Shown here piece by piece: positions 1-10,508 of a stretch of DNA of 64,000 bases. Where the stretch lies: positions 25,471,051 through 25,535,050 of the forward strand of contig CM034391.1 of NCBI GenBank assembly GCA_019925095.2, written 5' to 3'. The notes under the pieces are model-generated. The model was not told where the DNA came from. It saw only the letters and a list, made by a program, of their open reading frames with translations, and searched no databases. This DNA is from Dendrolimus kikuchii (taxonomy: Eukaryota > Arthropoda > Insecta > Lepidoptera > Lasiocampidae). Position 1 is the first letter of the stretch; every line of letters begins with the position of its first letter. The position numbers were made by a program, and so were the translations under genes.

Positions 1-420
1 GTAGACTTACGAAAGGTGCCGCGCTCCTTAAAAAATATAGGTCCCAAGAAATGGGAACAAAAAATGTTCGTAAAATGAAAACTACTGGGCCAAACTATGT
101 TCAATTATTAGGGGACCAAATGGCAACTATTCCGCATCAAAGTAAATAAGAATCACGTAAATCGGATTATAAATCTCAGCGTAATCAGTGTACATATAGA
201 ACGGAATGGAAAAATTTTCATAAAAAATGTTCATACAATGAAAACTACTGAGCCAAACTATGTTAAATTTTTAGGGAACCAAACAACAGCTATTTTGCGT
301 CGAACAAAAAAATAATCACGTAAATCGGACCATAAATCTCGGAGTAATCGGTGAACATACATAAAATAATAAAAAAAGATCCCGACGAATTGAGAACCTC
401 CTTTTTTTGAATTCGGTTAA
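1..420 (+). repeat. Interspersed repeat with internal tandem dimer (164-bp period)
   Basis: Two copies of a unit beginning AATGTTC and containing AAAACTACTG.GCCAAAC start near 63 and 227, so the period is about 164 bp. The block ends with a motif reading GATCCCGACGAATTGAGAACC near 379. A reverse-complement copy of the whole block, also with two units, lies at 32752-33190. No coding frame is conserved. It may be part of a LINE, but I cannot place it. Confidence 0.6.
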
Positions 421-540
421 AAATATGGAAATGAAACATATACGAAAGCTTGTAAAAGAAAATTCCTGTCTTAATAACTAAAATTTTCACTGTAATTTAT
501 CCCATCCTCGTCACCAGTTGAGATGACTCTAATAATACAG

Positions 541-736
541 GGCCAGGTGTTAGGGCATTTGCCCGACTGGATGGCTACCACCTCTGGTCTAGAGTATGCA
601 GCCATAACAACTTTGATTTGTGTTCCGGCATTAGTGACCAGGTTCCAGTCACCCTTAAGAGTGCAGCAGCGCATTTGTAGCAGCTTTGGTGTTGCAAATG
701 TCCATAGGCGATAGTAAACGCTTTCCATCAGGCCGT
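541..736 (+). mobile_element. Family A repeat, 5'-truncated
   Basis: It matches the middle and 3' part of family A (described at 4331-4645), from GGCCAGGTG to GGCCGTC. The first ~100 bp and the A-rich tail are missing. It is diverged from the consensus. Confidence 0.7.
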
Positions 737-1215
737 CATTTTATACCTCAATACAAACGTGCCCATACCGTAGTCGTCGTAATCCGCAACACCTGGCTAA
801 TGATTCGGCCGCAAACTGCCATAAACGAGTACAATAAAACCATGGGCTGTTCTCTAGAAACGTATGCCAAAAAATAATTAAACAAAAGAAGACGATCATA
901 AAAGAATTACTTGTTCAAATGCAGACTGGAATTGGTTTTTTTCGGAACTTAAGTTGTAACAATATAATAAAATTAAATACATATACATCAAATAAAATAC
1001 TATAAATATAAAACTATAATAACTGAAGTGAAGTGAAATGTATTGAGGAGCAGAGGAGCAGCTTCATTACATGTCCATTGACCAGGTATGTGCGTGCTCG
1101 TTCTCAAGTTCCCACCTAAACTGCCCAACACTTCCTTTTCTACAAAATTGACATAGTCCATTATTGTCACTAAATCCAGCGCCGCCGCACCAGCCACCTA
1201 TTTTAATATTTATAG
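737..1215. other. Unassigned AT-rich stretch
   Basis: Read on both strands. No conserved frame, RNA gene or repeat shared with the rest of the window was seen. Confidence 0.4.
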
Positions 1216-1679
1216 TGTTACATGCCGACAAAGATTAATGCACACCTGTCTGCCATAAAGCGTAGTTTATTACCTTCCCGCATTTGGACTTCTGTTGCTT
1301 ACTTTCTGTTTGTAAAATTCGTAATTAGAAAAACCAGTCCATTGTGCATTGTCATCTTTTATGGCAGTCATTAGGCAGGTGTGTCGAACTGATTCTAAGA
1401 AATCCGATCTATGCGGGCTGGCAGGCTGGCAGCCATATTGTATCGGTGAAGCAATGGCCCAATGGAGAGATCGGCATTCTAGCGAGAACCACGATCAAAG
1501 CAAGACGTGTACATTCGATAAGCTATGTAGTGACGGACTTTGCGCGTGTTATTGAATCGTGCTGTTTGTACTGGTTGCGTCCAGTTATATTTGTACCTGT
1601 GTTATACGTGTTTGTACAGTTCTAATAAATTCTATAGTAATTCCAACGGTATTTTAATTCGAGTCCGACACTCGTAACC
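1216..1679 (+). mobile_element. Solo LTR, family G
   Basis: The element begins TGTTAC and ends near GTAACC, and aligns over its length with 34024-34492 and 46862-47324. It contains a polyadenylation-type AATAAA within TTCTAATAAATTC and an ordered series of short motifs shared with the other copies. The 4-bp flanks no longer match, so the target duplication has decayed. Confidence 0.7.
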
Positions 1680-1937
1680 AAACCAATTAAGAAATTACCA
1701 AAAGACCATTCAAAAGTTTAATTACAAAACTTACACAAAAATTTTCAACATCCGCCCCTAATGCGAAATTAAAATGTTCACAAAAGAGCACAGAAACAAT
1801 AACTTGGATGTACCGAAACTTCCAAAGAAAAAGATGAAATTAGGAAGACGGGGCAATTTATCCCTCGCTTAAAAAGGGTCTGTTCCATACGACAATATGA
1901 TGACGTGAATTTAAAATTTGATAACTTACATACCTTA

Positions 1938-2247
1938 TATCCGTGCAGGAACGGAGAAATAATACAATTTCCTGCGGCCTGGCGGCTTGTCGTAGGAGGG
2001 GACTAAAACAACCCACAGTGGTAGGGCGTTTGCCCGACTGGATGGCTACCACCCCTGGTCTAAAGCACGTCGCCATAACAACCTTGAGTTGTGTTCCGGC
2101 ATTGGTGACCAGGTTCTAGGGACCCTTGAGAGAGCAGCAGCGCATTTGTACCACCTTAGGTGTTGTAAATGTCTATAAGCAATAGTAACCGCTTTCTATA
2201 AAGTGGATCGTCTGCCTGTTTGCTACACTCCTGCTATAAAAAAAAAA
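1938..2247 (+). mobile_element. Family A repeat, nearly full length
   Basis: It runs from ATCCGTGCAGG to a run of A residues after CCTGCTATAAA. Several substitutions distinguish it from the younger copies. It lies 190 bp before a Helitron-like element. Confidence 0.75.
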
Positions 2248-2436
2248 CCTTTCGAAATTTACTGTTTTTTCGAAGTGATAACTTCTTATGGGAGGGTACA
2301 CCTCTTCGTTACGTAACGCGTTACGGCGTCAGTCTGTCTGGATTCGCTTCTCTCACGCATACTGCAGCGGTAGGCAGGCTTTTCCTATCTCACTCTAACC
2401 CACAGCGCTAGACGTATTTCGGACAGACGCTTACTA

Positions 2437-2645
2437 TCTTAATATGTATAAATTACGTGTCACGGTGTTTGTCCGCGATGGACTCCTAAACTACTTGACC
2501 GATTTTAATCAAATTTGCACACCGTGTGCAGTTTGATCCGACTTGAAAGATAGGATAGCTTACATTTGGACCCGGTAGGTGGCGCTGGAATCGGGTTCTA
2601 AATTTTATTTCTTCAGGGCAGAACAACGTCTGCCGGGACAGCTAG
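2437..2645 (+). mobile_element. Helitron-like short element
   Basis: It starts TCTTAATATG directly after an A and ends CAGCTAG directly before a T, the A|TC...CTAG|T arrangement of Helitron insertions. A second copy of the same layout and similar sequence is at 10509-10711, and a third, interrupted one at 4222-4680. At about 209 bp it is non-autonomous and has no Rep or helicase frame. Confidence 0.6.
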
Positions 2646-2927
2646 TATATATATATAAATTATTATAATATATAATTATATATTTATGTATGTTATTAGG
2701 CATAACGTTAAGTAATAACCTAAGCTTTTCTCAAGTTAAACAATTTCAATATTAAATAGTTCAACTTAGATTAGTTTAAGTTATCACTTCTGTCGGGCGT
2801 CCCGAGACGCACACGTTTTTTTTAAATTTATTTTACATGAGACCCCCCCCCCCCTGTTCCGCGATTTTTCAAAACCTAAATAATTAATTATGTTATTATT
2901 TGCCTAAATTATTTATTTATTAGTAGC

Positions 2928-3102
2928 TGCAACATTGAGTTGTGGTCCGGCATTGGTGGCCAGGTACCAATTTCCCTTAAGAGAGCAGCAGCGCATTTAC
3001 TTGTAACGCCTTTCGGTGTTGCAAATGTCCATAGGAAATGGTAACCGCTTTCCATCAGATGGGCCGTCTGCCCGTCTGCTGAACTCATGCAATAAAAAAA
3101 AA
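2928..3102 (+). mobile_element. Family A repeat, 3' half
   Basis: It starts inside the element at GCAACATTGAG and runs through CTGCTGAACTCATGCAATA into an A run. It is 5'-truncated. Confidence 0.7.
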
Positions 3103-3107
3103 TCCGT

Positions 3108-3300
3108 TACCCGTGACTTCGTCCTCGTGCAATTTAATTTAATTTAGTGGGTGGGCCTTTCAATTTTTTTCTAAAATTAAAGTAGCCTAAGTTACTGCTT
3201 ATAACATCAGCTATTTGCCAGTGTAAGCCCTGTGAAAATCGGTCCCGTCGTTTCAGAGATTAGTCAAAACAAAGAGACAGACAGCCAAATTTTTTTTTTA
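3108..3300 (-). repeat. Probable Helitron or LINE 3'-end-type repeat
   Basis: It holds the run ACTTCGTCCTCG ... AATCGGTCCCGTCGTTTCAGAGATTAG ... AAAGAGACAGACAG, which resembles the sub-terminal text of the Helitron-like repeats at 19790-20065. The ends are not definable here. Confidence 0.35.
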
Positions 3301-3470
3301 TATAAGTACCGTATATAGTTACATATGCATTCAGTAAAAAGCTAATTTTATATTAAAAGCTGTTAATTTGATTTTACAGACAGACACTTCAATTTTATTT
3401 ATTTGTATAAATTTTAAAAGAGCGTATCTGCAATCTACAATATCTAATAATTCTCTAACTGATTGTACCT

Positions 3471-3580
<110 letters not shown>

Positions 3581-3582
3581 TA

Positions 3583-3690
3583 CACACATACATACATACA
3601 TAACTACACGCTAGTTCCCTTGCGGGGTAGGCACGGACACCAGAGCGCCATTGAGGCTTATTCTTATATATATATATATATATATATATA
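3583..3690 (-). mobile_element. RTE-1 LINE 3' end plus TA run
   Basis: The ATAC-repeat tail and the last ~65 bp of the RTE-1 reading frame (PARELA stop) are present on the minus strand. A second TA run (3664-3690) sits where the element is truncated, so both sides of this short LINE end are TA microsatellite. Confidence 0.75.
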
Positions 3691-3803
3691 CATAGCAAAG
3701 GCGGGTTTGTTACACCATTTATAACTCAAGAACAGCTTGACTGGTTTTTATAATCTTTGGTTTGTTGGATTTGTCTCCACACCAAATGGAATATCTATGA
3801 ATA

Positions 3804-4100
3804 TTTTTTTTATTGCAGGAGTTCAGCAAACAGGCAGACGGCCCACTTCATGGAAAGCGGTTACCATCGCCTATGGACATTTGCAACACCAAAGGTGCTA
3901 CAAATGCGCTGCTGCTCTCTTAAGGCTCACTGGAACCTGGTCACTAATACCGGAACACAACCCAAGGTTGTTATGGCGACATGCTTTAGACCAGGGGTGG
4001 TAGCCATCCAGAGGGGCAAATGTCCTACCACTTGGCTGTGGGTTGTTTAGTCGCCTCTTACGACAGGCCGACCGGCCGCAGGAAATTGTATTCTTTCTCT
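3804..4100 (-). mobile_element. Family A repeat, nearly full length
   Basis: It is inverted: T run, TATTGCAGGAGTTCAGCA, and on to GCCGCAGGAAATTGTATTC. The 5' end (right side) dissolves into a CT-rich run instead of CCGTTCCTGCACGG. Confidence 0.8.
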
Positions 4101-4221
4101 CTCTCTTTGTTTCTTTTTATAAATTAGGTTTGGGACTCCGTCTACATCCGCAAATGACAGCTCACATCACGCACGCTTACTTCTATCTTTCACAAAAAAG
4201 GTGGGTGGCGCTGGTATCGGG

Positions 4222-4680
4222 TTCCAGGATTTTGATGAAAGGATTTCTGTGTATTTGAGTGGGTCCCGGGATGGTTTCGATTAACAATTGGGTCCAATAG
4301 ATGGCGCTTCAATCGGATTCCAGATTTTATCCGTGCAGGAACGGAGAAAGAATAGAATTAATTTCCTGCGGCCGGCTAGCCTGTCGTAAGAGGCGACAAA
4401 ACAACCCACAGCCAGGTGGTAGGGCGATTGCCCGACTGGATGACTATCACCCCTGGTCTAGAGTATGTCGCCATAATAACCTTGAGTTGTGTTCCGGAAT
4501 TAGTGACTAGGTTCCAGTCTCCCTTAAGAGAACAGCAGCGCATTTGTAGCACTTTTGGTGTTGCAAATGTCAATAGGCGATGGTAACCGCTTTCCATCAA
4601 GTGGGCCGTCTGCCTGTCTGCTGAACTCCTGCAATAAAAAAAAAATATTTTTTTCAGGGCAGGACAAAGTCTGCCAGGTC
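4222..4680 (+). mobile_element. Helitron-like element split by family A
   Basis: The left part (to 4330) carries TGGGTCC.GG, ATGGCGCT and AATCGGATTCCAGATTTTAT. The right part (from 4646) carries TTTTTTCAGGGCAGGACAA and CTGCCAGG. The same text is continuous at 10509-10711, so family A was inserted later. The terminal CTAG has been lost here. Confidence 0.6.
4331..4645 (+). mobile_element. Family A repeat, boundary-defining copy
   Basis: This copy sits inside a Helitron-like element, so its ends are fixed by the host sequence: 5' (AT)CCGTGCAGGAACGGAG, 3' CTCCTGCAATA followed by about ten A. Family A is therefore about 310 bp with an A tail, and is probably a SINE or the 3' end of a LINE. A stretch GGTTCCAGTCTCC is close to a Pol III B box (GGTTCGAATCC), but no convincing A box is seen. 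About 30 full or partial copies occur in the window. Confidence 0.8.
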
Positions 4681-4955
4681 TATTTTGTAAAAGAGCATGC
4701 AACTTTATTCTCTTAATAATATTTTACGTTGAGCACTTTGGGAATTGATTTGAGCGATGGTTAGATTGACTTGGGAATTATCTCAAATACCTTTTTAAGT
4801 ATATTGGATATTGGGAATATTGCTTTTTATATTTATTTTTTTATAAATGTCTAGGAGTAGTATGGGAATGTATGTGATTCTTATATTTATTAAGCAAAAT
4901 ATATAAGTAGTTTGGGAATGAGCCTATTGTTTTTATTTTTGAAGTCTATGCATAA

Positions 4956-5808
4956 TAGATTGAGATCCCAGTCACCCCAGACTTACGTGATTTTAGGAAA
5001 GATGAAATTTTCAGTATCGGTAGTTTAACATAAACTTAGAAAGGAATGGATGCTCGCTAAGCTGAAAGCGGGCTGTTTTTCAGGTAGCAGGTATCAAAGG
5101 TGGAAAATAACCATGCTAACTTACGTCAAAGTAACAAGGCTAGTTTTTACATACATACATACATACATACATAACTTCACGCCAGTTCCCTTGCGGGGTA
5201 GGCACGAACCGCATAGTGCCATTTAGGCTTATTATTACACACCTCACTTGCCTCTTTGACATTCATAACTCTTGTCATGCAAGCTCGTCTGTTCTTAAGG
5301 CTCCTGACATCACCTTCTGCTAGTACACGATCAATTTGATCATGGAAGGTGTGTCGTGGCCTTCCACGACTTCTGCATCCATCCACTTTTGCATTGTATA
5401 TATGTTTAGTCATTCTTTCATCATGCATTCTTCCCACATGCTAGTTTTTACATGTGTCATATGTGATATTGTTATAAACGAAGATATACAGTTGCCAGAC
5501 ACTTCCTGTGGGCCATAACATTTGACAGACACTTCAGAAAAAATGGGAACTTACATCATTTTAGGAGCGCTGAATTTTATATATATTATCAAGTATAATA
5601 TTTTAAAATATTTTCCAATGAGCCAGACAAATCTGACGGGCCAAACATCTTCCCATGGTTATTTTCCACCTTTGATAGCTACTACCTGAAAAACGGCCCC
5701 GCTTTCAGCTTAGCGAGTATCCATTCCTTTCTAAGTTTATATTAAACTACCGATCCTAAAACTTTCATCTTTCCTAAAATCACGTAAGTCTGGTGTGACT
5801 GGGATCTC
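4956..5808. mobile_element. Inverted-repeat DNA element with ~155-bp TIRs
   Basis: The left arm starts GAGATCCCAGTCAC and includes GACTTACGTGATTTTAGGAA, CTAAGCTGAAAGCGGG and GGTGGAAAATAACCATG. The right arm is its reverse complement, ending GTGACTGGGATCTC. An RTE-1 copy (5153-5439) is inserted inside; without it the element is about 550 bp. No transposase frame is present. The flanks show no clear duplication, so the superfamily is open. Confidence 0.75.
5153..5439 (-). mobile_element. RTE-1 LINE copy with 14-bp target duplication
   Basis: GCTAGTTTTTACAT occurs at 5139-5152 and again at 5440-5453, exactly flanking the copy. The tail is (CATA)n on the left. The frame reads, on the minus strand, the last ~86 residues of the RTE-1 polyprotein, with [20 protein letters not shown]. 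It is 5'-truncated. Confidence 0.9.
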
Positions 5809-5809
5809 T

Positions 5810-6252
5810 GTCTATAAAGAATGTTGATTACTTAAGTAATTAAGACCTCGAAGCGCAACAAACAAACTCACATTCTGAACACTGAAAATTTGAAATAAGA
5901 AAATTTTACGAATTACAATTTCGATATCTTGGAAGGTTCAGAAGATAAGTCCAATTAGTATGGATTAATGTCTTAAGATTATTAACAAATATTCAAATTG
6001 TCTAAATATGCAAATTTCCATTCATTTTCCGGAATTAGGGGATACAGAAACGTTTCTAGAAATCCCATTTGAGTCACGTCCGCTTCCTTTGTGCACCTAT
6101 TATGGCTTTGACATCTCAAAACTCCATTGCGGTCTCATAGCCGAAACTCGAGGCTTCGCGTGTTAATACGATATTTGTGTGTACAGACAGACAATAAATC
6201 TATGATCGTAACTAATATTATAAACGCGAGAGTGAGTTAGTTATGTTTTCAC
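5810..6252. other. Unassigned AT-rich stretch
   Basis: No conserved frame, RNA or repeat shared with elsewhere in the window was seen. Confidence 0.4.
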
Positions 6253-6590
6253 TGTTGCCGACAAGAGCACCCCTGGGCCCCCTAACGAAGCGCACCTTAA
6301 GTCGCACCCCGCATACCACCGACGCCTGTAGCTAGCACAATTAGCAGCTAGACGTCGGACGGCAAATGCGAGTTAAGGAGCGGCCTTGAAGGCTTACGTT
6401 GTATTCTCTCTGAAGACATAATATATTCTACTCTACTCTTTTACCATTGATACTTGGTGCTTTCTCTCTCTCACTCTCTGTTTGTACACATTTAAACTAG
6501 TAACTACTTTTGTTAATATTATTATTATAATTAACTTAAAATACAGTCCATTAGACAATATTGAGAGTTTTTATTCAAAGAAGCAACTAC
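6253..6590 (+). mobile_element. Possible solo LTR, family H
   Basis: It begins TGTTGCCGAC and ends near AAGAAGCAACTACCA. The GC-rich core (GACGCC.GTAGCT.GCACA, TTAGCAGCTAG.CGTCGGACGG, AGCGGCCTTG.AGG) is shared with 24608-25490, as is the end text TTTTATT...AAGAAGCAACT. The ends are only approximate and no target duplication is clear. Confidence 0.5.
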
Positions 6591-6648
6591 CATCAATAAT
6601 CGTGAAATGTATCCACGGTATCACGGGTAGTATAAAAAAGTACATAGG

Positions 6649-6716
6649 GTGCCAAGCCGGATGGTATGCTGTAAGAGGCGACAAAACTACCCCCAGTAGG
6701 GGGTAGGGCACTTGTC
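6649..6716 (+). mobile_element. Family A fragment
   Basis: A short piece around GTAAGAGGCGACAAAAC and GGTAGGGCA, diverged, lying just before a SINE. Confidence 0.5.
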
Positions 6717-6741
6717 AGAATTGCTAACACTTCAGGATTTT

Positions 6742-6985
6742 GACGGCCTCTGTGGTTGAGCGGGCTAAGCCTTTGCCGGCGTATCTCACTGCAACGCAGA
6801 GGCTCCGGGTTCGATTCCTGGTATAGTAAATTTCGGAAACGTATTTTCTCCGTTATTTACTATGGTCTGGGTGTCTGGGATCGGCCCCAGATTACTCCGT
6901 TGTATATTACCCATAACACAAGCGTAACTTGCTTAATTTGGGGATATACAATGTGTGTTTGTCTGCCGATTATAAAAAAAATAAA
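6742..6985 (+). mobile_element. tRNA-derived SINE (SINE-D), full copy
   Basis: The head GACGGCCTCTGTGGTTGAGC then GGGCTAAGCC resembles the D-arm/A-box of a Ser/Leu tRNA, and GGGTTCGATTCCTGG is a strong B box 40 bp later. A tRNA-unrelated body (ATTTACTATGGTCTGGGTG, CCGTTGTATATTACCC) and an A-rich tail follow. Other copies are at 13311-13555, 20177-20420 and, split, 60500-61231. It is not a tRNA gene: it lacks a foldable acceptor stem and is dispersed. Confidence 0.85.
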
Positions 6986-7635
6986 AAAAATATGCAAGCT
7001 GCCACAGTAAGCTTGGATTGTGTTTCGGTATCAGTGACCTAGTCCACTTATAGGCCGCCAACGCCTTTAAAATACCTGTTTCGTATGTAATTACATTATG
7101 GAGTTATCAATTTATGTATGCGTATACTATGGTTCTCTATGTAGCACCCTTAAATTGAGTGTTCAGTGTTCACCTACCAGGACGGTATATAAATGATATT
7201 CGTTTTGAAAAGATAAAAAAGCGTCCCGACAGTGGAGGAATTCGTGGTGATGTCGACGCGCCGACATCGCCACCTGAATGGAAAGAGAACCAATTCTGGC
7301 TATAACCCCTCGGGACCTCGCCGAGATTAGGGCGACATTAAGAGGTCGCGATCTAAGCCCCTAAAGCCGCAGACAGGCCATCGGGTTAACCGAAGCCGTT
7401 GATTGGCCCTGCGAGTCTCCGACACTAAGGCGGCTCCCAAATTACGATACCGGAGGGTAGTCGCCCTCCGAGCTGCAGCCAGAGCCAAGAGCTTGTGCTC
7501 GAAGCCCTCTCATCAACTCATCGGAACAGTCAATCCGATGGGTGTCGAAGAATTACGAACGAGAAGATAAAATTATGTAATCAGTCACACATTGGCGACG
7601 GACACAGGCGTACACTTAGAATGCCGGGAGTTAAC
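6986..7635. other. Unassigned; GC-richer block at 7210-7530
   Basis: 7210-7530 is clearly richer in G+C than its surroundings (AATTCGTGGTGATGTCGACG, CCTCGCCGAGATTAGGGCG, GGAGGGTAGTCGCCCTCC). It looks like decayed LINE or LTR sequence, but all six frames are closed and no second copy exists in the window. Confidence 0.3.
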
Positions 7636-8094
7636 TAGCGATAAGCAGTACACGTATGAGCCAGTGCATTTGACCAGTACAAAATACATTTGTACTGATA
7701 CGGCTTAAAATTTGAAATATATTACTTCAAAATTTTTGTCGCACTACTACTCAAAAATAAGAGGAAAGACGGAACGAGGCTTATTCTACAACAGTACAAT
7801 AACGGCTCTACGGACATTGACATGACAATGTCATAGTACGACTGTTAGTAAAATGAGGTGACCGACGTCGAGCACATCCGATTCTTAATGAACATTTCCG
7901 AACTAGTTTTGAACGGGACAAATGAGGAAATGACGCTCACCGCCTCACCGGCCTCATCGCTTCAAATGTACTGCCGCGGTACAAACCGTACAAATATCCT
8001 CGCCACATTTGAAGTGGTACATTGTACTGGATCAGTACAAAATGTCATGTTACTCTTACAAACTCATTGTAAAATCATGTCCTGCCCAACACTA
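7636..8094. mobile_element. hAT-like MITE, copy 1
   Basis: The 459-bp element has short imperfect terminal inverted repeats: TAGCGATAAGCAGTACA on the left, and TAGTGTTGGGCAGGACA when the right end is reverse-complemented. It is flanked by GAGTTAAC (7628-7635) and GAGTCAAT (8095-8102), a decayed 8-bp target duplication as in hAT elements. A second copy is at 30032-30810. The 91-codon frame inside (7858-8133) is not kept in copy 2, so I do not call it a gene. Confidence 0.75.
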
Positions 8095-8578
8095 GAGTCA
8101 ATTAATTCAAATTGCGTCACCACTGACCGCTAAGTGTTACCTTACACACCCTTACTGTTGCAAACACTACTTTCCATCTGACTCTCTGACTGTCCATCTA
8201 CCTATATGCTTGCTTCCGGCAATAAAAAGGCAATATTATCATGAATTTATTTTCTCCAAAATACTCTGTTTGTTTATATTTATTTTCGATTAACATTTAA
8301 CGAACCTTGGTAAAAATCGTGAATTTCTGTTGCTAACGCTTCGTTTTTGGTTAAAATCGCTCGGCGAAGTTGTGTTCTCGAGTTTGTTGTGAGCCAATTT
8401 TAATAATAGACGGTTTTATCAACTATAACACCGGGATTATTGCTGTCGGTGCTTTATAGAGCATATTTGAAACAGTTTAATTCAATATTTTTGAAGTTGG
8501 CTTAAAAGGTATAGTCAGCTCCAAAATACCATAACCAGATATTTATATATAGTCTCGAACCGTTAAAGCTGCTGCTTC
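8095..8578. other. Unassigned AT-rich stretch
   Basis: No supportable feature was seen on either strand. Confidence 0.4.
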
Positions 8579-8956
8579 TGACCTATGAGGCCGGGACGTG
8601 GACATTGACGGTAGGACTGGTCCACAAATTTCAAGTCGCTCAACGGGCTATGAAGCGAGCTATGTTGGATGTTTCTCTTATGGATAGAGTTAGAAATGAG
8701 GATATCCGTAAGAGAATCAAGGTAACCGACATAGCTCGCAAAATTAACAAGTTGAAGCAGCAATGGGCCCCTGTCACATTTGTCGCAGGACCGATGACCG
8801 ATAGAGCAGACGAGACGTTTGGTAAACGTAGTGTCGGACGCCCTCCAGCCCGATGAAGGTCGCCGGTAGGCGCTGGATGGGAAAGGCAGAAGACCGTGAT
8901 GAGTAGCGCCGAATTGGGGAGGCTTACGTCTAGTAGTGGACGGTTATTGGCTGAAG
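8579..8956 (+). pseudogene. RTE-2 LINE, RT C-terminal fragment
   Basis: The frame from 8579 reads LTYEAGTWTLT, then HKFQVAQRAMKRAML and SLMDRVRNEDIRKR, then KVTDIARKINKLKQQWA. This is the region after the RT catalytic core in RTE-clade endonuclease-reverse transcriptases of Lepidoptera. The region after QWA is rearranged (the usual GHICRR zinc-knuckle-like part is garbled), and a stop falls after SVGRPPAR at 8856. The text beyond (GGTCGCCGGTAGGCGCTGG to 8956) is the same C-terminus in another frame. A decayed 5'-truncated copy. Confidence 0.8.
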
Positions 8957-9082
8957 ACGACTGAAAACTGCTTTAAAGTAGACTGAGATATGCCACTGAG
9001 ACAGGCGTCTGAGTTATAAGATAAGTGATAGCGACACATGACACAGACGATTACTAGTATACTTTTATGCATTTGTATAAAG

Positions 9083-9112
9083 AACTGGGGACCGCAGAAT
9101 CGGTCCCCAGTT
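9083..9112. other. Perfect 11-bp hairpin
   Basis: ACTGGGGACCG, loop CAGAAT, then CGGTCCCCAGT. The stem can extend by A/T pairs outside. It lies just beyond the RTE-2 fragment and could belong to a decayed mobile element. Confidence 0.6.
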
Positions 9113-9228
9113 TTATATCTTATTGTTGCGCAAATATTCACACGAGTCTTAGAACTCGTCTGCTCCAACGCTGTTAGTCCTGCAACAGACACTACCGGAC
9201 CACATTCATTGTAACTAACTAATTTTAA

Positions 9229-9288
9229 GAGCTATATCGGTTCCCTTGATTCTCTTATAGACATCCTCATATCTCGTTCTATCCAAAA
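9229..9288 (-). pseudogene. RTE-2 fragment, inverted
   Basis: The minus strand reads LLDRTRYEDVYKRIKGTDIA, matching SLMDRVRNEDIRKRIKVTDIA of the copy at 8579-8956. A 20-residue scrap in opposite orientation 300 bp away. Confidence 0.6.
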
Positions 9289-10508
9289 GATAATTCAAAG
9301 ATCTTACTACTAAGGCTTTTCAGAAAACAGATTGTGTTTTAGTTTAAGTCGATCCATGTAAAACTAGAATAAACTTAAGTGTGAATTCTGTACACAACTT
9401 GTAACATCTATTTTAGTATTAGCACAAAGAATCAAACTAAAACAAGCAGTTAATCATTGACTAAATGGATTACGAGTTAGAGAACAAACAACTGTTTCCA
9501 CTCGTTTCTCTCTTGATCTGCGAATGTTGTTTGCCACCGTACTTTATATAGACGCTAATACTTCTTCTTTATATAAATTTATTTTAATACTAGCATGTAG
9601 TGATGGCAAATTCTACGGATCATCGGTTAAATAACAGTCATATAAAATAAGTCACTTTTCACAACAGTTACAAGAATATTAAACGACCGTTAAATTTCAC
9701 CATTGCGATATTTCACGATAGAGAAACGGTTAAAGCACCATCTGTACAAAATAGCGGAAGTGAACAGTCAAAACAATAAGCGAGCGAACTTATGTGAGTA
9801 AATTTAAACCTTACTCTTTACAACGTTAGACATTCATTTGCTCAAGTGATTTATAACGCCGTGAAAAGTAACGTTGGAGCACAATGTATTATTTCATTAC
9901 ACATTTAAAAATCGTCAGTTCTAAAATATAACGTGTGGTGATTTTTCACCAGTGAAATACCAGTGACAAAACGAATTATTTTCACGACAGTGATCGATAT
10001 ATTAAAGTAGCTATAATTTCCATAATTACTAGCGTGTATCAATGTATCTTCGTTCGCCTTAGCAAGACGACGTAGTTGGTAGTAACTGGCAAGGGCAGCT
10101 TTTAAAAAAGGGAACGCAGCGCCATAATTTTACTGTATTCGTCTATCCCACGAAAAGGACACCATTTATCGAGATAAACGTATTCTAAGTGTCCCGGGTC
10201 AACATCTAGACCATAAACTGGTTCTGTGTCCAGTTTCATGTATTTTTAACAGTTTTCACGTATATGTTTTATCAGACAGGCATATATTAAAAAAGTTGAA
10301 GTTTGGGAATCTGCTTATTTTCAAATTCATTGTACAAACTCGACGCCCCCAATCAGATTTATTATAGTGTAGGTATTATATTATATTAATTTTTATTTTA
10401 TGTAATTATAAAAATACATTGTTGTAAGTGGTGCAGAAAAACAGAGTATTTGTTTATACTGTGTCTTGCCGTATAACGATTAATACGGTAATCATTTCAA
10501 TAATTTTA
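9289..10508. other. Unassigned AT-rich stretch
   Basis: About 1.2 kb in which I find no frame with recognisable composition, no RNA gene and no repeat shared with other parts of the window. Confidence 0.4.

Noticed and set aside
6742..6830. tRNA gene (A and B box)
   Set aside because: The tRNA-like head is part of a dispersed SINE with a ~150-bp unrelated body; no proper acceptor stem.
7858..8133. 91-codon frame in the hAT-like MITE
   Set aside because: Not open in the second copy, no family match, and it crosses the right end of the element.
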